NCBI GenBank assembly: GCA_002284615.2
Contig: MU069677.1
Span: 163,333-188,476, forward strand
Source: Dunaliella salina
Taxonomy: Eukaryota > Chlorophyta > Chlorophyceae > Chlamydomonadales > Dunaliellaceae
Direction: 5' to 3'
DNA length: 25,144 nt
Shown one piece after another: positions 9,291-18,990 of the stretch. Position 1 is the first letter of the stretch; each line of letters opens with the position of its first letter. A program made the translations under genes and the position numbers. The notes under the pieces are model-generated. The model was not told the origin of the DNA. It did no database searches and saw only the letters and a list, made by a program, of their open reading frames with translations.

Positions 9291-9987
9291 CTAGACAATG
9301 TTTGTAAATGGATTTCCACCAGGACCTGCACCAGGAATCTCGGTGTCTGCCACGCAGTTCTGGGCTTGCTTTGCCTGATGTTTTGCAATAGCATCTGCAC
9401 ATTCATTTCCAGCGATGCCAGCATGGGACTTCACCTTGTAAATTCGAATTTTGGTAAGGAAGTCTCTAATGAGAGTTGAAATCATTTTAAGGACGTCTCG
9501 TTGGATATGCCTCAGGTGTTTCTCAGGGTAAAGAAGTTGTTTACATATTTATTCGAGAGGTGAGGCTGTCTGATGCAATGTCTGTATGTTTGGTCATGAA
9601 AGCAGCAGCAATTGCTGCCAATTCAGCTCTAGTGATGGTTTTAGTAATCCCAGCACCGTTAGGTTGTACACAATTATTGTTGTCAGTGGACGGGCAGTAG
9701 ACACCTGCTCCAATTTCTTGCTTACCGATATGGACAAGGCAGCTGCCATCTGTGCATGCCCATGTTCTCCAATCAGCAACTTTGAGAGTTAGAATAGCAC
9801 TGGATTGGCTGGGCACCGAGTCTGTTTCTTGGACGATCATGTGTGGATTTTTAGGGTGTTTGGAAGCGTGTTGTTTGTACAATGGGAGGCTTTCCAATTT
9901 ACTGAAACCTGGCATGTGAGCATGCATGAAATTTAGGACAGGGTGGCTGCTGACATTCGTCAGCTTCCACTGTGTGGCTTCTTTCAA
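9291..9987 (-). pseudogene. RNase H domain of LINE alpha copy A (frameshifted)
   Basis: The N-terminal frame (9987-9541) contains CTDGSCLV (first catalytic Asp), TITRAELAAIAAA (catalytic Glu) and DIASDSLTS (second Asp). After a frameshift, 9485-9291 contains KVKSHAGIAGNECADAIAKH, with the conserved H-x-G-I-x-G-N-E-x-A-D block and the last Asp. All four acidic residues survive although the frame does not. RNase H would remove the RNA template after first-strand synthesis. Confidence 0.85.
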
Positions 9988-10086
9988 ATCTCCTTTCAGG
10001 CCTTGTAGCCAGTCTTTGCTATGGTTGTTGAAATGAACTCGAGCTGCAGTGTTCCAAACAGCAAAGATACAAAGGCCCCAGGTATG

Positions 10087-10416
10087 CTAAGGTAGAGGTA
10101 CCTCTTGGTTAGGGCAGGATTGAGGGGCACTGTAACCAAGTTTTTTGCGAGGTATGGTGCCGAGGTCGTAACAGAGGTGGGGGTAGGCAGTGACAAGCTT
10201 GGAGTAGGGGTTGGTTATCATGTCCTTATTCCAAGCTGGAAGGAACATGAATGTAGCAGTAGCTTCTGTGTTGAGGATGGCAGAGTAAATAGCATGTTGC
10301 AAAGCTTGGGCCATGTTTCCCTCATCATAAATGGGATGGCAGACTAAGAAGCCTGAGAATTTGGATGAGAAGGCATTATGTATAGCACCAAAAAGAGTGT
10401 CTTGGGGGTGCACCAA
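10087..10416 (-). pseudogene. Methyltransferase-like domain of LINE alpha copy A
   Basis: A 109-residue open stretch. It contains DTLFGAIHNAFSSKFSGF, then CHPIYDEG, then ATATFMFLPAW. The same pattern is in beta copy C at 11680-11850 (FGAHADALS, GFSFWHPPHEEE, VATFMLLPHW). Established knowledge: the PCIF1 family of adenine-N6 methyltransferases has FGS..., then a catalytic NPPF motif, then a hydrophobic strand ending in IPEW. The retroelement pattern follows that order, but the catalytic NPP is HPI here and HPP in copy C. Domain homology is my inference; catalytic loss is plausible. Confidence 0.45.
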
Positions 10417-11455
10417 CCCCTACTCCAGACTCATCAATGCCTAACCCCACCTCTGTTACGACCTTATAACCATACCTGCAATAAACTTAATTACGATGCC
10501 CCTCAATCCTGCCCTAACCAAGAGATCTCTACCTAAGCATACCTGGGACCTTCAAATCCTTGCTATTTGGAACTCTGCAGCTCAAGTCCATCTCAACAAT
10601 CATAACAAAAGCTGGCTACAAGGCCTAGCAGACGCCATACGAGAAGCCACAGAGTGGAAGCTGAAGAGTTTCAGCAGCCACCCTGTTCAATTTCATGCAT
10701 GTTGACGTGCCAGGTTTCAGTAAATTGGAACACCTCCCATTTGACGAAAGACATATTTCCAAGTACCCAAGAACTCCACACATGAGTATCCAAGATACAG
10801 AATCGCTACCCAGCCAATCCAGTACCATCCTCACTCTCAAAATTGCTGACTGGAGGATATGGGCATACACAGATGGCAGCTGCCTTGTCCAGAACGGCAA
10901 GCAAGAAATTGGGGCAGGTATGTATTGCCCCCTTACTGACAGCAACTTAGTAGAACCAAATGATGATGGGATTACAAAAACCATAACATGAGCTAAATTG
11001 GCAGCAATTGCTGCTGCTTTTATTACCAAACATGCAAACATTGCATCAGACATCCTCACCTCTCTCAAACAAATACGTAATTAACTTTTCTACCCTGAGA
11101 AATACCTGAGGCATATCCAAGGCGACATTTTTAAAATAATTTCATCTCTCATTAGCAACTCTCATACCTTAATTTTACAAAGTGAAGGCTCATGCTGGCA
11201 TCGTTGGAAACGAATGTGCAGATGCTATTGCAAAAAATTAGGCAAATTAAGCCAATAACTACATGGCAGATGCCAAAATCCCTGGTACTACCGCATGTAG
11301 ATAACATTGTCTTTAGAAATATGCCCAATGTTTCTGTACCCTTGAAGCATAGCATCCTGCAGTATCGCACAGACACCCTCTACAATCAAAAACATGCAGT
11401 CCGTCTTAAAAGGTCTACTGACCCAATGTGCCCCCTTCCAGCCTGCCATCAAGAT
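10409..11455 (+). pseudogene. LINE alpha copy B, head-to-head with copy A
   Basis: B starts inside the methyltransferase-like region (CACCAACCCCTACTCC at about 10409-10424) and repeats copy A sequence in the opposite orientation. It continues through MPLNPALTKRSL, the RNase H segments AYTDGSCLV and IASDILTS, RNMPNVSVPLKHSILQYRTD and CPLPACHQD. The catalytic Glu region is damaged: TITRAEL of copy A reads TIT-stop-AKL here, and the IAGNECADA block is frameshifted. Homology to alpha ends abruptly near 11455 inside the zinc-knuckle-like segment, where beta copy C/E starts. Confidence 0.8.
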
Positions 11456-13145
11456 TCAGATACTGAAACTATGGGACTGCTCTCTCGACAAAAAGCTCAA
11501 CATAAAGACCTTCCACCCAAGAGCAAAAAGCTCCACACTTTTAATACGCTGATCACACCTCCCCACATCCGATTAGCCCTGCATAAATGGTGGATGGTCT
11601 CAACAGAAAGATGTCCCAACCCCCTTTAATTTGGCGAGACCTACAACACCTATTTCAGCGCAAACTGCCAAGATCAGGGTTTTGGAGCGCACGCAGACGC
11701 CCTCTCTATGCGCTACACTGGATTCTCCTTCTGGCATCCCCCACATGAGGAAGAAATAATTTAAAAAATTCTGCGCCACGCAGTGCACTCCTCCCTCCAA
11801 ACCACAGATCCAGTTGCCACCTTCATGCTCCTGCCCCACTGGAGAGGCTTCAGCTGTAACGCTTATATGAGCTGGCTTAGCCAGTACCCAGATCTTGCAA
11901 AAGTGCTTGCCAAATTCCCAGCCAGAAACATCCAATTTTATGCACCACAGCATTGGTTTGATGCCATACCCCATTCCACCCCACCTTTTTATCCTTTGCA
12001 ACTTATTGTTGTCTGGAATCCAAATGCCAGAGAAGCACTAGATAGCGCCGACAAAGAGTGGTTTGAACTCCTCCAACGAGATGTTCTGGCTGACTGGCTA
12101 CCCCTGGATCCTGCAAACTTAACGCCACTGCGTGCCCACCAACACCTAGCATCAAACACTTGAAAACAGACATTCGAATCACTTCCCCCTGACATTCGTA
12201 ACTGTTTACACAAACGCCCACAGGTGAGGGCAGCCTTCACCCCTGCCAGCTACAAAAAGATGTTTACACCTAAAGTCAAAGACTGGAGGGAAATCACCAA
12301 CACTGATGGCAGTGTAATTAAACATAAAGATGGCGACTCCCCACCACTTTCTGGTTCAGGTGTTAATAAACCGGGAAGGGGGCACTACTCAACCTTCCCA
12401 ACATTTGCAACTGCATATGAAGCCCAATGGCCATGGGCCTACCAATACCATCACAAGGGCAGAACTTGTGGGTATCCTTGTGGCACTCCCACATAAGCAA
12501 AATAAAATTGCCACCGACAGTGCATCCTGCCTCTTCCAGATTTCTAAACAAACCCTGAATCCGATGCACATGAGAAATCACCTATATGCAGACCTCGTTC
12601 AGGCAATATCAACCATATTTGAACACTCCCTTCACCCTATCCATTTCCGTAGGAAATGAGGGGGCTGATGCTTGCGCTCGCACCGCAGCCCTCTCAGACA
12701 ACATAGACATTGCATTTCCAGATGCTAGGGACCCTTTCCACAATTTCTATTGGCTTTCATTGAAGACCTCCTCCTCACGAGACAAAGGCATACACTGCTC
12801 TTGCTTTCCTGATGCACTACCTCACCAACCTGAACGACAAACTTTGAGCACACATGCACAAAAGCACAAGCTTGGCTCTGCTGACACCTCTGGCTATCAC
12901 TACCAGAGATGGCAAAAACTTGATGATGCCATACCACCAACCACTGGAGCAAACACGGAATCATGCAACCCAACCTCTCAACTTGCAAACAAAGACGTCA
13001 GCAATTCCTCCTGGAAAGATCCAGGGATTACCCTTAAACAGCAAATAAATACAATGAAGTATCGTACAGATACACTGTACACTCAGAGTCATGTCTTCGG
13101 ATTCAACTTTTATAGTTCTGGAAGATTCACACTGTGATGATATGG

Positions 13146-14699
13146 AAAGAAAAGAAAAAGAAAAGAAAAACTACGTAGGCAGAGAGACTCTCCCTACATC
13201 AATTAAGTAAAAGGACACCCATTGGCTCAAAAAGAGCCGTGAGCCCCCCTCACCGCAAGGTCAAAAGAAATGGGAGAGCTAGTGAGGATCTGGGGGGTTT
13301 CTAGAGCCACCTGACTCTAAAACCTTACTGTGGGAAGTCTGATTGTTTTCAATAGCGCGGCGAGTGGAGACTAGTTTGTGAGCATACTGAACAGCATGGG
13401 CATGCAGTTGTTGAGCAAGCTTAGTGGCACGCTGATAATCCAGTCCTAAACGTGTAAATTGCTTCAGCGTATGCTCNNNNNNNNNNNNNNNNNNNNNNNN
13501 NNNNNNNNNNNNNNNNNNNNNNNNNNNNNNNNNNNNNNNNNNNNNNNNNNNNNNNNNNNNNNNNNNNNNNNNNNNNNNNNNNNNNNNNNNNNNNNNNNNN
13601 NNNNNNNNNNNNNNNNNNNNNNNNNNNNNNNNNNNNNNNNNNNNNNNNNNNNNNNNNNNNNNNNNNNNNNNNNNNNNNNNNNNNNNNNNNNNNNNNNNNN
13701 NNNNNNNNNNNTTAAAACAGCATCTGGTCGGCTGAGGTTGAGTTTTTTTCTGTCTGGAAGTTTACGAGGGAAGAAGTAGGCAGGTAATGTTCTGTTTGAT
13801 GCATGGGTAGGGAGATGAAGGTTGTGCTGAGCAAGCTTAAAATCACTTCCTATGTCTGTGTAAACCAAACCAGCACCCACAGGGCATTTGCTGAGAGCTT
13901 TTGTGATCATTCTGCCTGCAATGTTATGGCGTTCAGTTTTCATATTAGAGATGATATGGTTTTGGCAGCCTGAGAGCATGTGAAGTGCGCTGTCTAATTG
14001 ATGGCAGCCTGGAAGGGGGCACATAGGGTCGGTAGTTCTTTTAAAGCGCACTGCATGTTTCTGATTGTAGAGGGTGCCTGTGCGGTACTGAAGGATGGTG
14101 CGTTTCATGGGTATAGAAATATTGGGCATATTTCTGAAGGCATTGCTCAATTTTTTATCTACTTGTGTTAATATATTTTGATAATAAGAGTAATAACCGG
14201 TTTTGGCATTGGCATACCCAAGTTTGTGCTTTGAATGCATGTGGGACTTCAAAGCATGGTGTAGATTGGGGAGATAGGTGAGCTTGGGAGCAGGTGGGGG
14301 ACCTACTAGTGTATCTGCAGCATTCACTCTAGTTTCATCCTTGGCGAGCCAGAAGATCTGTGTGAATGGATTTCCTCCATGTCCTGCATCAGGGATTATA
14401 GTATTTGCCGTACTGCTATTTGCATGCTTTGCCTGGTGTTTAGCGATAGCATCAGCACATTCATTTCCAGCGATACCGGCATGAGCCTTCACTTTATGAA
14501 CTCGAATTTTGGAGTTTGAGTCGCTGATGAGGGATGAGAGCATCTTAAGGACGTCTCCTTGGATATGCCTTCGATGTTTTTCAGGATAGAGGATCTGTTT
14601 ACGTATTTGATTGAGGGAGGTGAGGCTGTCTGATGCAATGTCATGGTTGTTAGTCATGAGAGCAGCAGCAATTGCTGCCAGTTCAGCTCGAGTTATGGT
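13146..14699 (-). mobile_element. LINE alpha copy D inserted into beta copy C/E
   Basis: The best-preserved alpha copy. On the minus strand one frame runs from the RNase H block (IASDSLTS; KVKAHAGIAGNECADAIAKH) through the FRNMPNISIPMKRTILQYRTG segment, CPLPGCHQLDSALHMLSGC (C-x5-C-x6-H-x5-C, zinc-knuckle-like) and SRPDAVL to the N gap at 13477-13711. Beyond the gap it ends with LKQF, LAQQLHAHAVQYAHKL and a stop at about 13279. The 3' end has the GGCTC/GAGCC hairpin (13224-13238), CTACGTAG and a CTTTT tail. It is 5'-truncated inside RNase H at about 14699. ATATGG flanks it (13140-13145 and 14715-14720), and the beta frame rejoins there. Confidence 0.85.
13477..13711. other. Assembly gap (235 N) inside LINE copy D
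   Basis: A run of N hides the centre of the C-terminal nuclease domain of copy D. In copy A the same two edges (ATGCTC at 7889-7894 and the start of TCAAAACAGC at 8211) are 316 bases apart, so the N count may understate the true missing length by about 80 bases if the copies are collinear. Confidence 0.98.
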
Positions 14700-15660
14700 A
14701 GAATATATGGTAGAATATGGACCACATTGACCACAAACTCCTCAGGTGTACAAACTCAACAATGAGCGAGATGCATACCAACAGACACCATGCAGCCCTA
14801 TGTCTTTGTGTAAAATCCCTAAGTAAAGGCCGGTATGACTCATCCCTTATCTGTATGGATGTATTGGTATGGATGGCTGCAGTAACGAGAGACTCCTAAA
14901 TCAGGGCATGCAAGTCCCTGGATACATATCAAGAGCTATTCCAGACTGGGTTTTCCCTAACGGTACGGGCTCCCCTGCCCGGCACCAAACCCGCCCTGAT
15001 GCTATCTTTGTGCACCCTCTGCCAGGAAGACAAACTTACCTTGATCCTTCCAAGACACATCTTCAAAACAGGGAAATACAACTTGATGAACTAGAATTAT
15101 GTCCCGACACAAACCCCTCCGTCACTCTAGAATGTGCAGTGACCCAACATTCTCACACCATAACCAGACTCAAAACCCGCAGCTCAAGAAATTCAAACAG
15201 GAATAACAAAGTGACTTTACACATCATCTTAATTGGCGTGGCCGGTACCATTTACAATGAGTATACAATTACGCCCCTTATGGATCTGGGCCTAACTAAA
15301 CAAACAGCTAAATCACTAGCAGCCGCGCTTACTAACTAGAGTCTAGCAGAGTCCATGCCATCCAAAGATTAACCACTATCAAAAACACTAGACACGCTCT
15401 TTGCTCTCAGGGGCCTCTGAAAGGGGGTTTGCTGGGCGCTTGGCGGCGGAGGATGGGAGAAGGAGAGTCCGGGCGTCCAGAGGCATGGCAAGCAACCCTC
15501 CAGATCCCCATTAGATCTGTTTCTGGCTCCCTCCTAAGCTAGCTGTGTCTAGTGTAGGTTCTGAGGGCCCTCTGGTGAAGTCTATAGCTTTCCAGTTAGA
15601 GGACCTTCCCTTAATGCACGCGGCCTGTGGCTTGTGTAGACTTTTCTTTTCTTTTTTTTG

Positions 15661-17855
15661 CGTTTCTCCTGTTACATTACCCCAGGATTGGTGCTTACAT
15701 AACAATAAAATTCCTGACTTACAATTTGGGTTCTTTCCAGGTCGCAGCACTTCACATGCAATTTCCATGTTGAGACACTTGAAACATGCTGCTGGAAGAC
15801 ATAAACCACATGGATCCTCACGTCTGTACTCTGCTTTTATTGATTTTTAACAAGCTTACTTTGTACCCCGTGGCAACTGCAGCACGACCTACATCAACGT
15901 CAACTACTTAATATCATAGGATGAGTATATCTTGATTGGTGGGGATAAGCAAGGTTATGTCAAAGCTACCTATGGTGTCAAACAAGACTTTCCCCTTTCT
16001 CCCTTGCTTTTTTTTTGATTCATCACAACGACATCAATGACATTTTGGAGGGTATTGAAGGAGCGTGCACTGGAGCTCCTGACTACCATGTCTCCAGCCT
16101 TCTGTATGCAGATGACTTGCGCCTGACTTTTAACGCTCCAAACAATCTTCAAGCTATGCTACATCGCCTCAAAGCTTGTGCGCATCGCAAATTTTTGATT
16201 GTCAACACCAAGATCAGTGGTAGTCTGCTTTAATTCCAAGACTAACAATTTACCACCACTTTTTAATGATGGGGAAATACTAACTTACACAAACCACTTT
16301 CCTTACCTTAGAATGATGTTTGACGAACACATCAAATTACAGAATGCTGCTGAGGAAGCTCTCAAACCTTGTCTTGCAAGCATGACTCGTATACGCACTT
16401 CCGCTCATCAACACAAAATAACTCATCGTCTCCATGCTTGCCTATGGTTTTTCAAGACATACCTCATCCCAGCAGGCATGTACGCTTGTCAGGTGTGGGC
16501 AACACCTTGTTTCCAACAGGGGACAACATCATTTAGAAATGGCTATTGCGCTTCCTGAGATCCATGCTCGGAGTCAGGACCCCCACTCCTTCCTGGAGTG
16601 TCTTAAGAGAGTGTGAAATTGAGCCTAATCAATTCAATCAATTCAGAGCCTGCACACAATTTTGTAATTCAATCCTTCAATGCAACAGTCCCCTTCTACG
16701 CAGAGCTTTTCACGCAGACCTTTCTCTCAGCTCCAAGATCTCTTCTTGTTGGACTGCTCAGTTTTTCACTGCCATGAACGGCTTACAGCACGCGCATGCT
16801 TTCCAGCAGAATATACGCTCTGCCAACCCTTTGAATTTTAGTCAACTGATAGTGGATCTCAGGTCTCATCATCTGGCTTACTGGAGACAATTCTCTGTGT
16901 ATCATCCACAAGAGCTCGACAGCAAAAACTCTACCTACCATCAACTGGAGTGCCATTCCAGCCAAGGATGCACATGTCACTTACTCCGTAAACTGTGCCC
17001 AAATACTTTTACCTGGATCTCCCTAAACACGTTTTTTGGAGTGGGACTCGTTTTAGACTTCGAATTCATGCTTTGAAAGTGGAGCAAGCCTCATGGGACA
17101 ATTCTATCTCCCCTACATGTAATCTCTGCGATGCCCAAGATGATATCCAGGATGAACAACATTTACTTTTCAGGTAAAGTAAATCATCCTCACGTATGTT
17201 CCCTCCGACGTAAGCATGCTTCTTTGTTTCATGGCCCCTCCCTCTCTTTACTGCATCTTTTTTCTCAGATGGCTCCATATGTGCCTAGCTTTCACTACGT
17301 ACAGTCTTTTCATATGCGCTCTTTTTTTGGATCAGGACAACGAGCTTCATCATTTTCTTCATGAATTTCTCCTTTTTCACAAACAGGCGAGCAGTCAGTA
17401 GTTTTGGCTGGAGACCTTTTTCTCCCTGTAATCCTAAAGATAGAAAGGGCCTGCATCATATGAAACTACTCTGCCATCATATGAAACTACTCTGTCATAT
17501 GAAACTATTCTGTCAACAGGCAGCAAAAAAGTGTGCATACTTTCTCACTTTGAAACTTCTTTCTGAGACGGCACAAGAAGCTGCAAAGTAACAACATTTG
17601 TTTGGGAGTGCTTTTCTCAGGATCTGACAGACTTGCGCACTCAGTTCCATCATTTGTTCAGCTGTGCACCTCCCGGTAGCCCACGCCTTAGAGGCTTCAT
17701 GAATCAAGCTGATGTCTTAGCGTTAGCCAAAATTGTGTCTGCACGCTTAAAATGCTGTGCCTGAGTTAATTTTTGCCTGGACTGATCAGATGACAGGCCT
17801 ATGTGTTTCCGCTCAGCTGCCCTTGTGAGCGGATAAAATAATGTAACCTACTAAA
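15661..17855 (+). pseudogene. LINE gamma copy G: reverse transcriptase to 3' end, multiply frameshifted
   Basis: Reverse transcriptase motifs are clear: LQFGFFPGRSTSHA (about 15720), motif A YSAFIDF (15828-15848, followed by a stop where Lys is expected), motif B GVKQDFPLSPLLF (about 15972-16010) and motif C SLLYADDL with YADD at 16105-16116, then VNTKISGS and CFNSKT. Thumb and later regions continue in other frames (16199-16558, 16546-17076). PKYFYLDLPKHVF (about 17000) leads to CNLCDAQDDIQDEQHLLF (about 17118-17170), a C-x2-C-His zinc-finger-like motif, and a C-terminus near 17401. No RNase H is seen. The 3' end is the gamma terminus CCGCTCAGCTGCCCTTGTGAGCGGAT...AATGTAACC (17808-17852). The 5' part is absent, cut at the beta C/E tail. 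Confidence 0.88.
17457..17516. repeat. About 20-bp triple tandem repeat
   Basis: CATATGAAACTACTCTG occurs three times in about 60 bases (third unit ACTATTCTG), inside the 3' untranslated part of LINE copy G. Confidence 0.8.
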
Positions 17856-17927
17856 TGAGCATGATGGTTGAGCTTTGATGCATAGGTCGCATAGGTCGCG
17901 GCCTGGTTGACCGCACCGTCGTCGCAA

Positions 17928-18014
17928 CCTGCACATTCAGTGCTTAACCACCCTGCTCATTTAGTGCTCAACCACGCTGCGCACTCAACCTTCGCATTCA
18001 GTGCTCAACCTCCC
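17928..18014. repeat. About 24-bp degenerate tandem repeat
   Basis: Units of the form GCNCATTCAGTGCTCAACCACCCT recur roughly four times (one unit shortened to GCGCACTCAACCTT). Just left, GCATAGGTC is directly duplicated (about 17880-17900). It lies just beyond the 3' end of LINE G. Confidence 0.7.
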
Positions 18015-18029
18015 TAACATGTTTCTCAC

Positions 18030-18200
18030 CTCGTAATTCTGCTGAAGCAAACAAATCACATAAAGGTACATGTATTTGTCAATGTGAAGTTCAACTCTCA
18101 AGTTGTGATCATGAAATCTGAAGCATGCAACGTTCCTCTGCACTTGCCTATCAAAATCCAGGTAAAGGTACTTGGGAACTTCCATGTTGAGCATGGAAAG
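18030..18200 (-). pseudogene. Fragment of a gamma-type LINE (copy H)
   Basis: The minus frame reads VPKYLYLDFDRQVQRNV followed by CFRFHDHNLRVE, matching PKYFYLDLPKHVF and RFRLRIHALKVE of copy G near 17000-17080. Only this short pre-zinc-finger segment is recognisable, with no tail attached. Confidence 0.65.
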
Positions 18201-18219
18201 GTTTGCCACAGGCAGAAGG

Positions 18220-18262
18220 ACTAAATAAGAAAAGAAAAAAGCTGTGTAGGCAGAAAAATGCA
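18220..18262 (-). mobile_element. Minimal LINE 3' tail fragment
   Basis: AAGAAAAGAAAAAAGCTGTGT then AGGCAGAAAA is, on the minus strand, the terminal TGCCTAC...CTTTTCTTTT signature shared by alpha and beta tails. Nothing more of an element is recognisable beside it, so it is either an extreme truncation or a chance similarity. Confidence 0.4.
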
Positions 18263-18436
18263 GATTAAAGCTGAAAAAAAATGAAGACTGCACAAAACAA
18301 AACCCTAACCTATGCAAGCTAATAAAGCCATTTCTTTTAGCACAGTCAATACTGCAGTCAAAAATGCAGCCAGAAATGCCAGAGGGGGGCAGCTGAGGCC
18401 CAAAGTCAAGTGTTTTTTGGATGCTCCTTGCATGTA

Positions 18437-18520
18437 TGTGCCCCAACTGGCACCTTTGAGACTTAGGTCTCTTTAAGCTTTCTCTAGGTCTTGAGCTTGA
18501 GTGGTGCCAGTTGGGGCACA
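18437..18520. repeat. Inverted repeat with perfect 18-bp arms
   Basis: TGTGCCCCAACTGGCACC (18437-18454) is exactly reverse-complemented at 18503-18520, leaving a 48-base loop that can pair partly. Pairing extends outward with a small bulge (GCATGTA against ACGTGC). It could be a small palindromic element remnant or an RNA hairpin. Confidence 0.85.
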
Positions 18521-18990
18521 CGTGCCTAATTTGCCGCGGCATGAAACCTAGTTTTTGCTACTTTTCACTACCAAATCTCCATATCTGACCACCCACTGCA
18601 CCACATTGGGTGATTTTTGGTGATTTGAGATCCTTGTACCAATAGAACATACTTGGAAAAAAATGGAGTGAAAAGACCCAGTATGTGGTGAGATACAGAC
18701 TTTCAGCCATTTCCTTTAGAGAAAATCCACCACAAGGGTGCCAAAAAGGCCAAATTTCGACCTCCTCCTTTTCTGTTTTTAAACATGCAGGATGTTAGTA
18801 GTTCATATGCGTGTTAAAAATATAAAAAATGGGAGCGAAAAATGGTCCCAGGTTGGAGCTATGGGCCATTATAGGGTGATCTGAGGCCAGGAGAGTGATC
18901 TGGGGTCCTCCAATTCTTGTCATTTTTCGTTAAATGTAATATTTTCGTGTATGATAATGGTTGGCATTGTCAGGTTTGAGAAAAAAACCG
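18521..18990. other. No gene or element recognised
   Basis: AT-rich, non-repetitive sequence without a convincing open frame, splice-bounded exon or element terminus. Confidence 0.4.

Larger units (their letters stand above)
7581..10413 (-). pseudogene. LINE alpha copy A (methyltransferase-like, RNase H, zinc cluster, PD-(D/E)XK, 3' end), interrupted by copy F
   Basis: Read right to left, this is one element 3' half. The 3' tail (7581-7800) ends in CTACGTAGCTTCC and a CTTTT-type run. The coding part, in minus frames, comprises a methyltransferase-like region (10416-10087), a linker (10196-9996), RNase H in two frames (9987-9541, then 9485-9291), a conserved YYSYYQN...RTILQYRTGTL segment (9272-8985), a CCHC-like cluster (about 8950-8900), RPDAV near 8230 and HLIEIKFCEDT near 8035, then GVGGTIYTEHT. 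Frameshifts separate the blocks and copy F sits at 8348-8781, so it is dead. The order RNase H then restriction-like nuclease is unusual for LINEs and resembles dual-endonuclease elements of green algae. Confidence 0.75.
11456..15660 (+). pseudogene. LINE beta copy C/E, split by insertion of alpha copy D
   Basis: The left part (11456-13145) encodes, in several frames, PPHIRLALHKWW, the methyltransferase-like FGAHADALS...GFSFWHPPHEEE...VATFMLLPHW (about 11680-11850, stop at 11762), RNase H pieces NTDGSVIKH (about 12300), TITRAEL (about 12450), KIATDSAS (about 12505) and VGNEGADACAR (about 12650), then MKYRTDTLYTQ. The right part (14721-15340) continues with DHKLLRC, TNRHHAAL, TRPDAIF, DELELCPDT and GVAGTIYNEYT. 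A 3' UTR follows, ending in the beta tail GCTAGCTGTGTC...GTGTAGACTTTTCTTTTC (15535-15660). The PD-(D/E)XK lysine of alpha (EIK) is Glu here (ELE). Dead by stops and frameshifts. Confidence 0.75.
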
